Assembly (NCBI GenBank): GCA_023525975.1
Contig: CM042032.1
Coordinates: 68,904,260 to 68,968,259, forward strand
Length of the DNA stretch: 64,000 bases
Source: Smallanthus sonchifolius
Taxonomy: Eukaryota; Streptophyta; Magnoliopsida; Asterales; Asteraceae
Reading direction: 5' to 3'
Part shown: one piece after another, positions 11,030-24,683 of the stretch
Layout: every line of letters starts with the position of its first letter
Numbering within the stretch: position 1 is the first letter of the stretch
Translations under genes and position numbers: made by a program
Notes under the pieces: model-generated
Seen by the model: only the letters and a program-made list of their open reading frames with translations
Database searches by the model: none
Told to the model about the DNA's origin: nothing

Positions 11030-12373
11030 GAATTGGTATCAGAGCCACGTTAAAGAACCAAAACAATAAATGTAATCGTGATAGCCGCCAATCAAGGCCG
11101 TCGAACGCCATCATCTCTAATCAAGGTCGCACTCCTTTTGGGTTATGCTTTTGAGATTGCCGCCCGAATTGTAAACGTTGTTCCAACCAAGAAGGTGAAC
11201 AAAACACCATATGAGATATGACATGGGAGGAATCCCATCTTGTCGTACATAAAGGTCTGGGATTGTGAAGCTTACGTTAAACGTGAGACTTCCAACAAGT
11301 TAGAACCCAGATACGAAAAAGTTGTTTTCATCGAATATCCAAAGGAGACAAAAGGTTACTATTTCTATCAGCCTAATGAGAACAGGGTTTTCATAGCTCA
11401 TAGAGGAGTTTTCCTTAAGAAGGAATTCCTTACAAATGGGCAGACATGGAATACTATGGATCTAGAAGAAGTTCAAGAACCACAAGTAACTTCACGAGAG
11501 GTTGTGAATACAAGTCAACAAAAAGTTGTTGAACCTGAACCTGTAGTTCATGAACCAGCTGAAACTCCACGCGTCCGCTGATCCGGTAGGAATCGTCAAG
11601 AACCAAAGAAATATGGATATCTCGTAGAAAATGACGATGTCTTCTTAGTGGATCAAATTAAGCCCACCATTTACCAGGCTGTAGTTTCAGATTTGGAATC
11701 TTACCAATGGCTGGAAGCTATGGGCACTGAGATGCAATCCATGTATGATCACCAAGCCTGAGACTTAGTTGATCTACCTCCTAAGTATAGGACAGTAGGG
11801 AGCAAGTGGGATTTCAAGAAGAAAACCGACATGAATGGAAATGTGCAAACCTTCAAAGCTAGGCTTGTTGTGAAAGGATTCACTCAGACTCAAGGAATTG
11901 ACTATGAGGAAACCTTCTCGCCAGTAGTTATGCTTAAGTCAATCAGAATTCTGATTGCGATATCTGCGTATTATGACTACGAGATATGGTAGATGGATGT
12001 CAAAATGGCTTTCCAAAATGGATACCTTACTGAAGATGTCTATATGGCTCATCCAGAAGGTTTTGCCGACCCAAAGAATCCCGATAAGGTATGCAAACTC
12101 TGAAAATCCATTTATAGATTGAAACAGGCATCTCGAAACTGGAATCTTCATTTTGATGAGAAAATCAAAGAGTTTGGTTTCATCAAGAATGAAGATGATC
12201 CGTGCGTTTACATGAAGGCAAGTGGGAGCATAGTGACATTCTTGATTCTGTATGTAGATGACATAATGCTCACTAGAAACAACATTCCAACCTTGCAAGA
12301 AGTAAAATCTTGGCTTGGGAATTGCTTCGCAATGAAAGATCTTGGTGAAGCCGCTTATATTATGGGAATAAAG
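11030..12373 (+). mobile_element. Copia element A, left part (5' LTR lost; broken by insertion of B)
   Basis: TTGGTATCAGAGCC at 11033 matches the primer-binding site complementary to initiator-Met tRNA used by many Copia elements. About 100 bp later the sequence jumps to the C-terminal part of integrase, so gag, protease and most of integrase are deleted. Reverse transcriptase follows and is cut at 12373 by the LTR of element B. The right part of A resumes at about 34868. Confidence 0.82.
11135..12373 (+). pseudogene. Copia A integrase C-terminus and reverse transcriptase, broken
   Basis: The translation shows the Copia integrase tail (KTPYEI; YVKRETSNKLEPRYEK), then reverse transcriptase blocks YRTVGSKWDFKKKTD, GFTQTQGIDYEETFSP, MDVKMAFQNGYL and the catalytic LYVDDIML (about 12247-12270). 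In-frame stops interrupt it near 11579, 11759, 11989 and 12101. It ends at YIMGIK, exactly where RT would continue into a conserved block, because element B inserted there. It cannot encode a working polyprotein. Confidence 0.85.
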
Positions 12374-13309
12374 TGTTGGAATCGTGCACTGGTTTTAACT
12401 CTTAAAACAAATAGTTTACAAAATCAGGTTTGCGAAGCGGAAGCAGTTTAAGGCACACGATTATAAAGTTCCAAACTTTATTCGGCAGTGATCCGTTTAC
12501 ACGACAAATAGACAATAAAATAAATAAACACAACCATAGGGTGTAACAAGATTATACCTTTGACGAAAAACAGCATTGAAACACTCGGTATCAAAGAACG
12601 TCATGCTAGTTGACTCCGAACGAATCCGTCTCACGAACTCGTTAAACGAAAACACATGGTTCGCGAAAACCCGCCTTGTGGCTTCCCGGTTCGGCTTGCG
12701 GGTAGCTCCCGGCTCATGGAGGAGGGTGGCGTACGGCGGCTCCTCGATGGCAGCAGGTGGCGGTGGCTGACGATGGCAATTTGCGGCTGCAAGAAGGTGG
12801 TTGACTGGCGGCTGCGCAAGGGGAGAGAGGAAGTGGTGGCTTTTTGGGTTTTTTTGGGATGGATTAGGGTTTTCACTTTAATGTGCTGGTATAGAAATCA
12901 AACTTACAAGTCAACCCCTGGGTAATTAACATTTAATCACTAACTGATTAACACTTAATCAGTTCCAGTCCCTACAGTTTATAATTACACTAATTAGTAA
13001 AACCATCTTGCGTAAACCAAACACGTTTTATATTTAACTATTAAATATAAAACTTGTTAATATATATTTTACTAATAAATATATATAAAACCTCCTTCCG
13101 TCTTTCGGTAATTAATTATTCTAAATAATTAAATACAAAATAACCAATAAATATTTCTCTAAATATTTAATCCACCGAATTCGCGTTTCGTGAAATAACA
13201 TTTAAAATTTAAACGTTATACATTGTTTTTTGTCCAAAGTGTAATTCTTCGGATCGTACCGCGATAGTAACGATGATATTAATGATTATCGGACATCTAA
13301 TATCCAACA
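12374..13309 (-). repeat. Element B 3' LTR, 936 bp
   Basis: Bounded by TGTTGGA...TCCAACA. The part from 12558 onward is clearly similar to 34111-34867, including TTCGCGAAAACCCGCCTTGT and a shared AT-rich tail. Confidence 0.78.
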
Positions 13310-16300
13310 ATCCCACTTGGACGATTCATCGATTAATCAGTTCAACGTAGACAGTAGTGGACGCCTAGCTGCATCTCACTGCCCCTAGCAAGGAATGACG
13401 TATTTATAATCGTCAACTATTTCCTTGTGCACAAGTAACTCTTACTTGACCAAGTACAACAGTCATGGTAAACATATCTGTGTATCCTTTCTGTTTAGGG
13501 TATTCGTTGAACATGAGACATGGATGCAAGTCATTTCTTATATGTGGTTCAACTATTCTTGTTCTCGTCTCCAATTCAAAGTGGTTTAAAACAAACTACT
13601 TTTAGTTTGAGTGTGGCCATGAGTTCCATACCAGTTCGAATTAATGATGGCGCCATAATGTCCAACTCCTGGTCAAAGGAGAACAGAATTCCTTTGGTCA
13701 CTTACAACTCCCACTCAACTTCTGATTTATTCCAAATCATACCCTTATTACTGTCTTTCATGGAACAGCGTTAGGTATGGTCAAAGAACAAACTTCAGTT
13801 AAAGTTAGTTCAAATATGTGCCTCGGGTCGAAAGATCGACAGATCTTTACCATATTCAAAACTTCTCAAGACCTTGATCCATGAAGATAGTTTTGAAACG
13901 AGTTACGTCCAATATTCATTCTCTAATGAATATCAGTGAATATGATCTCCAACTACTTGGACTTTCATTCAAAATGAAACAACTTGAATGATTCACAATA
14001 GTCTTAAATTTAGATTGATTCCCATGAATATGATCGACTACGGACATTTAGAATACAATATTCAAAGACTCTAAAACGTATAAAATATCGAACATATAAA
14101 CATCTATTTATGATGCATTTAACCATTAAATCAAGATAAAATACCAATGTATCTAAATTGTTCGAAAGCACCCAATACTATAATACAAATCAAACTCAAA
14201 GTCTAGCAAATCTAAGACTTATCATCATGCTCCTCATGAAAACCTGAGGTATAGGCTTAGTGTATGGGTCAGCTAGATATTGATCTGCTTGAACTTTGTT
14301 TAATTATGATGTCTCTAAGTTTCATAATCCCATTAATGAAACTTATAAGGAAAACCCTTTGGAACTTCTTTCCAACTCTTAGAAGTTATCTAAACTCTTT
14401 CAGAGTATCAGCTTCTAATGTTTCCAAACTGCAACATCTCATGTTGTGTCGTAGTTACCAATGGAACTCTTTAATTGTTAACATTGATAGTATTCATGGT
14501 GCATTTAATCATTCTTAATGATTTCCCCTTTAGTGTTCGTATCTTAACTCTTAAGATAGCAGTCCTTGACTAATAAGTTTTCATGACCATTTATGATCTT
14601 ACTCCAATAACTCTTCTTGTTAGTCAAAGATAGTACTCTCGTATATTATCTCTTAAGATAGTAGTCTTTCATCATAACTCTTTATGATACTCACCATTTT
14701 ATGCTTCTCAAGCATTTCCTTTTATTCTGATATACTTGATTTCAAAATTCTTTCATCATATGAAAACATTGGCGTAACCAATTATCTCTTAGATGAACCC
14801 AGATGAACTCTTTCATCTTCATCTTGTCCTAATACAATACTGGATAAGAGATAATATTAGTAATCTGTCTTCATAAACTTGTCACACAAAGCCTTAAGAC
14901 AATTTTATTAATGTTGATGGATTGCAATGACTCTCATTTTAGCATTCTACCTTCATATATCTCATATATGGTTACAGTCAACAAATGTTTGAAATCCACC
15001 CTTTAAGATACTTTCTCTTTCAGTGTTATGTTAAACTCGGAGTGTTAACAATGTATCACTATACACTCTATGATAAGAATACTTATCTTCCCCTTTTGTG
15101 GTATTCCGTGTATCTCTATACACTCCTTATGAGAATGTGTCTACACACATTCCTATTGGTATAGGTACTCGCTCCCACTAGCCTTTGCATCTATAATATT
15201 GAATCCTCCTTGAGTTGATCTCATCAATCTAAAGATTCAGTGGTCTTAGACATATTTAGGCTTTCATACTTTCTTTGAAGCTACTTTACAAAAAACACTC
15301 TTGTATTCACAATACATGTTTATTTTGATTGGTTTGTCCAGTTGATCAAAACTTGTAATCCGTTTCTTTTAAAGAGACTCGAAATGTAATTCCTTTGTTA
15401 TCAACTATTGATAATATATCAAGCTTCTAGTATGAATATTCCATATATTGTTTCTGAAACAATTTCTACCTATTTATGAATCATATTCATATTATAGTCT
15501 GATCAAATCTCATTTTTCATAGTATGGATTATGTGTCTAAGTGATCATGAAACGATTTACTAAAGAATCTCATTCTTTCCATTACATGAATTCATATGTC
15601 TATTCTAAAAGATCTTATCTCCTGTTTATGATTTCATATAATTTCATATATCCTAAAAGATCTCATCTTTGCGTATATGAATTCATATGTTTTATGCATT
15701 TGAATAATACATTTTGTTCGAAACTTAAGCAACATTTACTTGTTGTTCAAGAATCAGGTGCATGCTTGGTCATAAATATTTTTAATCTATCTTACTCTTG
15801 TGATTTAAAATTATTAATGACACATTAAGGTAATACACGAAACTCTTTCGTATAGTAGTTCATAACATTCTATCCTTAATTTTTCATAAAACTCTTCCTA
15901 ATTTCATATCTCATATGATATAGCATACATGTTCCGGATGAACCTTTCAGTTCTTGGCTAGTGTTTGTAATTAAGTTCTGTCAATTTTGGGATAGCTGAT
16001 AATGATACCTCTTATCTCCCTTTATATCTTAACTCATAAGATTATTTCTATAGTGGTTATCAAAACCCTTTCAATCAATTAAATTGATTAAGTTATGTAT
16101 GAAATACTATATCTTATATAACGTTTCATAAGACTTAGTCAATTAATTTTGCTTTAAAGTTATTCATCGTATCTCTTAGATCAGATCTAATGTTTTATCT
16201 GATTTAACTTGAGTAACATGTCTCACACGTTTCCTAGCTCATGTCAGTTAGATGTTTTTAATTCTTAATTCAAATTAGGCAACAATATATTGCATAAATT

Positions 16301-16480
16301 ATTTTGCAACGACAAGTCTCACTTATATAAATACAATAATCATGCAATACGAAACAGAAAATCCAGAATTCAATTTGTTCTAAACAAAATAAATGCAACA
16401 TCATCTAATGGTGTATTTAGAAACTTGAATCAAATGAATCTTCAAGCTTCATCCGTCTTCCTTTTCTTTCTGCTTCCCTT
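13310..16480 (-). pseudogene. Degenerate internal region of Copia B (RT/RNase H side)
   Basis: A minus-strand reading near 14204-14290 gives ADQYLADPYTKPIPQ, the conserved end of Copia RNase H, followed by stops. Further up, an AAGGCTAGTGGGAGC-like word (minus, near 15170) matches the KASGS block of Copia RT. Otherwise the frames are short and full of stops. Positions 14500-16300 are rich in repeated CTCTTAAGATAG and CTTTATGATA words of unknown meaning. No intact gene is present. Confidence 0.6.
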
Positions 16481-18385
16481 CTTTTTGTAACATCCCGGAA
16501 AATTCATATGATTATGATGCGGGTTAGTGAGCAACCCAGGCTCTATTTAAAAAAGAGGAACGATAAATATTCTCATACGAGGTGTGTTAAACTACCAGGA
16601 ACGACTCAATTGGTCGTTTAACTTGATGGTTTAAAAACAACATAAAACGCAAACCCTAGGCCATTCGGCCTAGGTGTGCTCTACGGCAAGGGGGAGGACG
16701 TGAGGAGGAGTTTCGGTCAAGTGAAGGCGACGAGGGGTGTTCTCGGTGGAGGTTCTGGGACGGCCTCATACCACGAGAGTCCAAGACGCAAAGAGGTAAA
16801 CCTTGTTTATGTTTTTGCCTTAATATTCACTATCGTTTGCATGGGTCTTGACTAGGGTTTCGGGTTTGGGTGACGGAGACGATGATGTCGATCCGACGAA
16901 GGGGTGGTCGAGGACGGCATGGTGGTAACCAGCCTTATGGCTGAGGAGGATGATAGGAACAGAAAGGACGCCGGGGCGAAGGCATGGTGGCCGAAAAAGG
17001 TGGCCACGGCCATTATCGGCTTAAGACGTGAAGGCTGGTGGCTGTCGGTGCTCGTTACGGTGGACTAACGACATGTGTAGGGCTGCAGTGGCAGGAATGT
17101 AGCGAACCGGTGTTAATGTAGAGCCGCTAGCGGTAGTGCCGTGGGGGCGGAGGGCCGATTGGGGTTACGGCTAGATGGGGATGACAATGGTGGTGCGTGA
17201 GGTGACGGTGAAACCGTGGTGACACTTGGTATAGGTGGTGGTGGTTCACGGTGGTGAATGGGGAGGAGAGTGGAATCGGATTTACACCAGATTAGGGTTT
17301 TTATGAACATAGAGTTGCATGTCGAGTTTTTCGTGCATGGGAGTCTCGGCTCGGCTCGTGTACGTGTGACCTACAAGACTAAGGCCTTGCATGGCACGTG
17401 AACATGTATACATGCGGGTTCCAAACGGGTCCATGGTAACCCGGTTTGGACGGTTACATGAATTAGGGTTCTTGCATGGATGAAAGGATATGCGGATGAG
17501 ACGAGTATCGGGAATAATTATATTTATAAGTAATTGACACGTGTCTAGGGCGTACTCTGACTGTGTGATCATACGTTGACAGGTTCAGGTTCGTGCAAGG
17601 AGACCGTTGCAGTGCAGGAGTTAGTTCTTCATAACAGTGAGTTTCTAATCCCCTCTTTTAAATGTTTTTAACATTTTTGGGGCTATCATACATACTTTCA
17701 ATACATGTTTTATCGTATTAAATGTGTAAAGAACCTTGGAATGTAACCCAATGAGTTTATGAAGTTAAATAGTTAAATGTGGGGCTAAGGGACTCTGTGT
17801 GTCCACATGATGTGCGGGTTACAGGTGGGTATATGGTCGTGGGTCGTATAGAGACCTAATAGGGGTGAGTCGGGATTGTATTTACAGGTCGTACGGGTAC
17901 GACTAGGAGGTGTCACAGGGTGTGCATGTACGTGGTATGTGCTTAGATAATGAGATATAGTATCTGTATGAGTGTTGATATATTAGAAGGGTATTGTGTT
18001 ATGAGTTAGTCGGGGTGAGTCGGGGTATGAGCTAAACATTTATGAATATGTGTAGGATGCCTTGTCCTAGTGCTATGTGTGAAGTACACGTGCAATTAAT
18101 GAGTTATGTACATAGAGTATAATGTTATGTGATTATACATGTGTTGTATGCATTGTGTCGTTGTCCTTGTGACATGGCGGGTAATGTGTTTGCATTGTTG
18201 TCATTATGACACAGCAAACAGGATTGTGGAGGACGAAGTCCTTCGGTAGGTCACCAAAGGTGACGATGTCCAACAGGACAGCGATGAGCTCGGGGTGTGT
18301 CGAACGCCCTGACGAGGGTGCATTGATGAGGTATATGTTTGTGTGCATATATATTTGTGTTAAATTATATACAAGTGTTGGGTTA

Positions 18386-20130
18386 TGATGTGTTAGTATT
18401 TACACATCTTTTTGGCACAAAACTTCGCTCATTTAATGATCAATTCTTGGTTATATTCAACGTTTAGACACTTATTTGCTTCATTTCTTGTTTTGTAGGT
18501 TTTTGTGAAGCTTGGTGAATAAACAAGAAGATTCCAGGATAAACAAGTGAAGTTTTAGGGTTTCTGTGATAGAGGCACGGTCGTGCCCCTATTTGGCACG
18601 TTCGTGCCAAGCTCCAAAACCCTAAGCACGGTTGCGCCCACATCTGGCACGACCGCGCCAAGCCAAATTCCAAGGCACAACCGTGCCTTGGCCGCCCACG
18701 GTCGCGTGTCATCTCGTGAGTCTGAACAGCCGTACGTCCTCGATCAGTGGTACCCAATGGAAGCTACGGATCGGTCAAACCTCTGTCACACGGTCGCGCC
18801 AAGACCTAGACACGACCGCGTCCTTGTACTAGGCACGGTCGTGCCTCCCCTTTTCTATTTAAACAGAACTCAATTCTCATTCAGACATTCAGCAACCCAT
18901 GGGAGAAACCTACTGTTCCAGCTCAAGTTTTCTTTGTTCCAGCCATATTTCAAGATTCTTGGAGAGGATACAACACCAAGAGGATCACCATACATCAACA
19001 ACAACATATAGGCTTGGAGGAGTGGTTTGATTCTTGTTTTCATATCATGTTTCTCTCTATTTTTCCCTGCTTACTTGTAATTTTGATGCTCATGATGAGC
19101 TAAAACTCCTGTTCACTTTGGTTTAAATGAAGTTTAGATACATTTGACAACATTCATGGATTATTGGCAATTAGTGTGTTAAGGATATGACAACCGTATG
19201 ATTATTCTTTGATGAAATTATGTATTCAAGTATTTTGAGTTGTTTACAAGACTTGTATTTGTGTATGTCATATTATGTTGGAAAACTTATGATTTATGCT
19301 TATATTCATGGATTGGTGTATGTAATTATACTAGTTTATGGCATTTGACTAGGAATGGTGAATGAAGTCTTGTTTATGAATCATTATATTTGTATGTGTA
19401 ACCTTATGCTTATGTTTGGAAAGACAAAGCATTTGTTATGATGTGTCATATTTAGTATTATGTTTATCTAGGAATTGTTGACACATCCTCCTAATTTATA
19501 TAACCTTTATATGAACATTGTATGTTGAAGAAATGCATATTATTGTCTAAATTAATCAACTTGAGGTGGATAGTGTGTTGTTCATATTATCTTTCCAACT
19601 AGTTGTTGGATTAGTGTACCTTAATCGGAAGCTAGTTCAATCTTTATAAATATTGACATTATTATTAAACACGTGAGCCTCATTGTATGACTTTAGGTGG
19701 TTGGTTTGTGTAATTCATGCTAGCTTTCCGAATAGTCATTTGATTAGATATCTTTGACGAGAATTTAGTCAATTTATGTATCGTGTATTTGCCATGTTTC
19801 TATGAATGTATTCTAAATGGATTCGACACCGAAGTGATATTTTCTCCTCGATTGTTTGATTTGTGACTTTAGTCTAGTTTTATATTCTTACATAGTAGTT
19901 TAATTAGAAATCAACTTAAACATCTTTTACCCATACTTGATTGAATCTTAGTCCCTGTTTATTATCGCATCCCACCGTGTCCACGGATTGATATCCGGTT
20001 CTTACCTTTACTATATTGCTATCCGACGGGTACACTGCCCGGTGTGTGTGATTAGTATTTGGTGAAAACCCTTTTTAAAACTAATTGTGTAAAACACTTA
20101 TAAAAATATATATATAGTTTACACGCATCA
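18386..20130 (+). repeat. Element D 5' LTR, 1745 bp
   Basis: By eye it differs from the 3' LTR at about two dozen single bases plus one 23-bp unit. U3 holds nine GGCACGGTCGTGCC-type dyads (18574-18850) immediately before a TATA-like CTATTTAAAC (18855-18864). Confidence 0.95.
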
Positions 20131-20136
20131 GGTTTT

Positions 20137-20154
20137 TGGCGCCGTTGCCGGGGA
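20137..20154 (+). promoter_or_regulatory. Element D primer-binding site
   Basis: TGGCGCCGTTGCCGGGGA starts six bases after the LTR end. This word is the tRNA-Asp-type primer site usual in Athila elements. Confidence 0.85.
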
Positions 20155-20459
20155 CACGGTTTTGCAAGAACGATTGGAATTAATTTTTAGTCATTTAGTA
20201 TATATATATTTTTGTAAATATCGTGTTTTTCTTGTTGTTATTTGCAATTTTGTGTGTATAGATATTTTTCGCATTTTACTTGTTATTTTTAGCTTCATTT
20301 GTATATATATATATCTTGGTTTTTATCCCATTTTATTTTTTTTTATTTTATTATTTTTTTTTCAAATTTTTTATTTTATTTTATTTTATTTTTGTCTAAC
20401 TTGTGTTTTCTTTGTCCTAGGTTCGCGTATTTAAATCTAACTTGTCGTGCAGATCGTGT

Positions 20460-22280
20460 ATGTTCTCAACTCCCGTCGAGGTGGTTCCTGAGCCGTCTTC
20501 CGAGCCGGAGCGTGATCTTCATCGGAGATTGCGAGCCCGTTCCCGATTTGTGGCCCGGTTACTCGAATTTGACGAGGTTGTTGTTGACGAGGTAGAGGAG
20601 ATGGCGAACGAGGATGCGGGTCGGACGTTTTCGGATTTTGGCAAACCGACACTTGAGGGTTTGGAGTCGAGCATCAATAGGCCGACGGTTGGAGCACATC
20701 AGTTCGAGATCAAATCCAGCATTATACAGATGGTGCAGAACATGTGTCAGTTCGATGGCAAGGATCACGAGGATCCTAATACTCATTTGGCCGGTTTCTT
20801 AGAGATTTCCGCCACTTTCAAAATTCGTGACGCTACCGACGATGCAATTCAGCTACGGTTGTTCCCGTTTTCCTTACGGGATCGAGCCAAGGCCTGGTTA
20901 CTGTCACTTCCCCCTAGGTCCATTAGTACTTGGGACCAGATGGCTGCTAAATTCTTAGAAAAGTACTTCCCTCCAGAGAAAACATCAAAGTTGAGGGCTA
21001 GGATTCTTTCTTTCCAGCAGGACGACGGGGAGACGATCTATGAGGTGGGGGAGAGATTCAAGGAACTGATGAGGAAGGTTCCCCACCATGGATTGTTGAA
21101 ATGGCAGCAGTGTGAGGCCTTTTACAATGGTCTGGAGATGACCGGGAAGTAGCTGATTGATGCATACGCGAGTGGAGACATTGGAATGAAGACACCCCAG
21201 GAGGCGTATGACTTGCTAGAGAAGGTGGCAGCAAAGAGCTACACTCAGCATACTTCTCGAGCGAGAACTCAGAGGCAGGGTGTCCATCACGTGGATGGAA
21301 TTACCTCTTTAGCTGCCCAGGTGGAAGCACTTTCCACCAAGATTGATCAGATGCACGTCCACAAGGCCCAGTCCTTGTGTGAGTTTTGTGGTGGGGCGCA
21401 TCCCACGAGTGCTTGTCAAGTTGGGGATCAGGGGCCCCACGAGCAGGTTGATTTCATGTCCAACCAGAATCGCCCCCAGAATAATCCCTACAACAACACA
21501 TATAATCCGGGGTGGAGGAATCACCCGAATTTCAGTTGGAAGTCTGGCAACAATAGCCAGCAACCACCCGGATTCACTCAGCGCCCCCCATTCCAGCATC
21601 AGTCCCACTAGTCTCAGGGACAGAGTTCCCAGTTTCGACCTCAGCAGGGCCAGTTTCAAGGCCAAGGTTCTAGCAGCGGTCCACCACCCGCACCTGAGGG
21701 TAAATCCAGTTTGGAGGACATGGTTGCACGGCTACTTGCCAACTCAGAGAGTCAGAATCAGTTGGCAGAGAAGCAGAACCGGTACATGGAGGAGCGTTTC
21801 CACACGCATGAGACTGAGTTGAGGAATCAGAAAGCTTCGATCCAGACCATAGAGAACCAGGTCGGGCAGATCGCGAAGCTTCTTTCTGAGAGACCGCCAG
21901 GTGGCCTGCCTAGCAACACTGAGCCCAATCCCAATGCTCATGTGAAGGCCATCACTTTGAGGAGCGGTAGAGACATAGGACCGGATCCATAAGTTCCTGT
22001 GCACGAGCCATCTGAGGAGGAGGTTGTGATTGAGATTCCTGATGAGACACCGCCGAGGGGTAAATCGGCGAGCACATCGCGCCCTCGCGAGCCTGTGAGA
22101 GATTATACTCCCGCCAATCCATACCCAGGCAGATTGAAGAAGTAGAAGATGGAGGAGCAGTATGGTAAGTTTCTAGGGTTGTTTAAGCAGTTGCATATCA
22201 ACTTACCATTCATGGAGGCTCTGGCTCAGATGCCTAAGTATGCGAGATTCTTGAAGGATATCCTCACGAATTAGAGGAAA
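20460..22280 (+). pseudogene. Athila D gag, interrupted by stops
   Basis: Starts at ATG 20460 (MFSTPVEVVPEPS). The retrotransposon gag core is at 20700-21150 (AKAWLLSLPPRSISTWDQ; KFLEKYFPPEKTSKLR). A CCHC-like knuckle CEFCGGAHPTSAC lies at about 21381-21419, then Q/N-rich linker and a coiled-coil-like NQLAEKQNRYMEER segment. The frame stays constant to 22520 but contains stops at 21150, 21609, 21990, 22143 and 22272. At several of these, sequence context suggests a former CAG glutamine. The product would form the virus-like particle in an intact relative. Confidence 0.85.
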
Positions 22281-22903
22281 TTGGAGGAGTTATCTCAGGT
22301 GACGCTGAATGAGGAGTGTTCGGCGGTGATTCAGAACAAGCTACCGGAGAAGATACGAGATCCGGGGAGTTTTACCATCCCCTGTTTGATAGGTAGCTTG
22401 TCGGTTAGCAACGCCTTAGCTGACCTTGGTGCTAGCATTAACCTCATGCCATATGCGGTCTTTGCTAAGCTTGAGTTGGGAGAACCTACACCGATCGCTC
22501 GGTCAAGTATCCGCGAGGGATAGTGGAGAATATGTTGGTTAAGGTTGATCGTTTTGTGTTTCCTGTAGACTTTGTTATTCTGGACATGGATGAGGACAAG
22601 AATGTCCCTATTATCCTAGGTCAACCGTTCCTGGCCACTGCCAAGGCCCTGATTGATGTGTATTCGGGGAGACTTACATTGAGGGTGGATGAAGAGGAAG
22701 TGACCTTTGATGTAGGGAGATCCATGCAGCATACCCAGAATCATGATGATTCACTCTACTTTGTTGAGGCTGTTTATTCTTGTGTGAGTGATCATCTCCA
22801 GGACACAGCTGAGGAGGAGTCCCTGGACACCCAGATTGTAGGGGGGAGACATTTGATCCAGTTGGTGAGGATCAGTTTGATGAGCAGTTGCATAGCCAGG
22901 TGA
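22281..22903 (+). pseudogene. Athila D aspartic protease region, frameshifted
   Basis: ALADLGASINLMPYAVF contains the DLGAS active-site motif of Athila proteases (about 22419-22470). The frame breaks near 22490-22510: the same strand continues in another frame with KYPRGIVENMLVKVD and VILDMDEDKNVPIILGQPF. A short deletion best explains the break. A second frame change follows near 22890, before RT. Confidence 0.8.
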
Positions 22904-24683
22904 GCTATGAGTTTCTCCAGTGTTCAGCGGTTTTCGCTATGGTTGATAGAGATTCTGAGCCGATTGAGCGGCCTTCTATTGAGGACCCACCACCTGTTGA
23001 GCTTAAGGAGCTCCCGAGCCATTTGGAGTATGCCTTTTTAGATGGTGAGTCTCGATTACCTGTCATTATCGCCTCTGATTTGACGAGTGATGAGAAGAAG
23101 AGGCTACTGGAGGAGCTAAAACAGCACAAGCAGGCTATTGCATGGAGGATTATGGACATTAAGGGAATTAATCCCTCTTTCTGTACCCATAAGATCCTTA
23201 TGGAGGATGTCTACAAGCCCGCTGTGCAGCACCATAGGAGGTTGAACCCGAACATGCAAGAGGTAGTGAAGAAGGAGGTGATTAAGTTACTGGATGCTGG
23301 TTTGATTTATCCCATCTCCGATTCTCCTTGGGTTAGCCCGGTTCAGGTTGTCCCTAAGAAGGGAGGCATGACTGTCATCACCAACGAGAGGAATGAGCTG
23401 ATTCCTACTCATACAGTCACCGGTTGGAGAGTTTGCATCGATTACCGCAAACTCAATGATGCTACTTGGAAAGATCATTTTCCCCTCCCGTTCATTGATC
23501 AGATGTTGGAGAGATTAGCGGGAAAGATGTTTTATTATTTCCTGGATGGCTTCTCAGGCTACTTCCAGATCTCGATTGCTCCTAAGGATCAGGAGAAGAC
23601 GACATTCACATGTCCCTATGGCACATTTGCTTATCGGCGGATGCCCTTTGGATTGTGCAATGCTCCAGCCACTTTCCAGCGTTGCATGGTGGCCATTTTC
23701 CATGATATGATTGAGGACTCCATGGAGGTTTTCATGGATGACTTTTCTGTGTTTGGGAGTTCCTTTGATCATTGCCTCGAGAATTTGGAGAGGATGATGG
23801 CTAGGTGTAAAGAGGCCAATTTGGTGTTGAACTGGGAGAAATGCCACTTCATGGTGAAGGAGGGCATTGTGCTTGGCACAAGGTTTCACGTACGGGGATT
23901 GAGGTTGATAGAGCTAAGATTGACACCATATCTAAGCTGCCCCCGCCGACCTCTGTGAAATCTATTCGGAGCTTCCTTGGTCACGCGGGCTTTTACATGC
24001 GTTTTATCAAAGATTTTTCTAAGATTGCCCGACCGATGTCCCAGCTTCTTGAGAAGGAAGCCCAGTTCGTGTTCTCCGACGAGTGCCTCAGTGCATTCGA
24101 CTTGTTAAAGGAGAAGTTGGTGAATGCCCCTATCATGGTGGCTCATGATTGGAAGTTGCTATTTGAGATCATGTGTGACGCGAGTGACTTCGCTGTTGGG
24201 GCGGTCTTAGGACAGAGGAGAGAGAAGCAGTTTCACCCGATTTATTATGCGAGCAAGACGCTCAATGACGCACATGAGCATTACACCACGACAGAGAAGG
24301 AGCTCCTAGCCGTTGTCTTCGCTTTCAATAAATTCCGGTCTTATCTCGTCCTATCAAAGACCATTGTATTCACCGATCATGCAGCCCTTCGGCACCTGTT
24401 CAGCAAACAGGATGCCAAACCCCGGCTAATCCGGTGGGTTTTGCTGCTTCAGGAGTTCGACATTGAGATCCGTGATAAGAAGGGTGCGGAAAATGTCGCA
24501 GCGGACCACTTGTCTCGTCTTGGGTGCTCAACTTCATCTGAACTTGTGGGGTCATCCATAAATGACAATTTTCCCCACGAGTTTCTCATGCACATACAGA
24601 CACAGGATGAGGAGTGTCCATGGATTGCTGATTTTGCAAACTTTCTTGCTAGTGGGATTGTGATTAAGGGCTTAACGCATCAG
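22888..24683 (+). pseudogene. Athila D reverse transcriptase and RNase H, one frameshift
   Basis: RT blocks VKKEVIKLLDAGLIYPISDS, WVSPVQVVPKKGG, WRVCIDYRKLND, FPLPFIDQMLERLAG, DGFSGYFQI and the catalytic FMDDFSVFG (about 23730) are intact. A one-base loss near 23877 shifts the frame, and RT thumb plus RNase H continue in the new one: FEIMCDASDFAVGAVLGQR, YTTTEKELLAVVFAFNKFR and TDHAALRHL. A TAG at 24684 separates RNase H from integrase. It would copy the RNA genome into DNA in a functional relative. Confidence 0.9.

Noticed and set aside
12576..12925. Pair of overlapping frames, also seen at 34130-34401
   Set aside because: Both lie in LTR copies of element B. The repetition is due to the LTR, not to a gene family.
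18464..19011. Overlapping frames of 97 and 142 codons in the LTR of D, repeated at 30371-30792
   Set aside because: They arise from the GC-rich dyad array read in different frames, not from a conserved protein.
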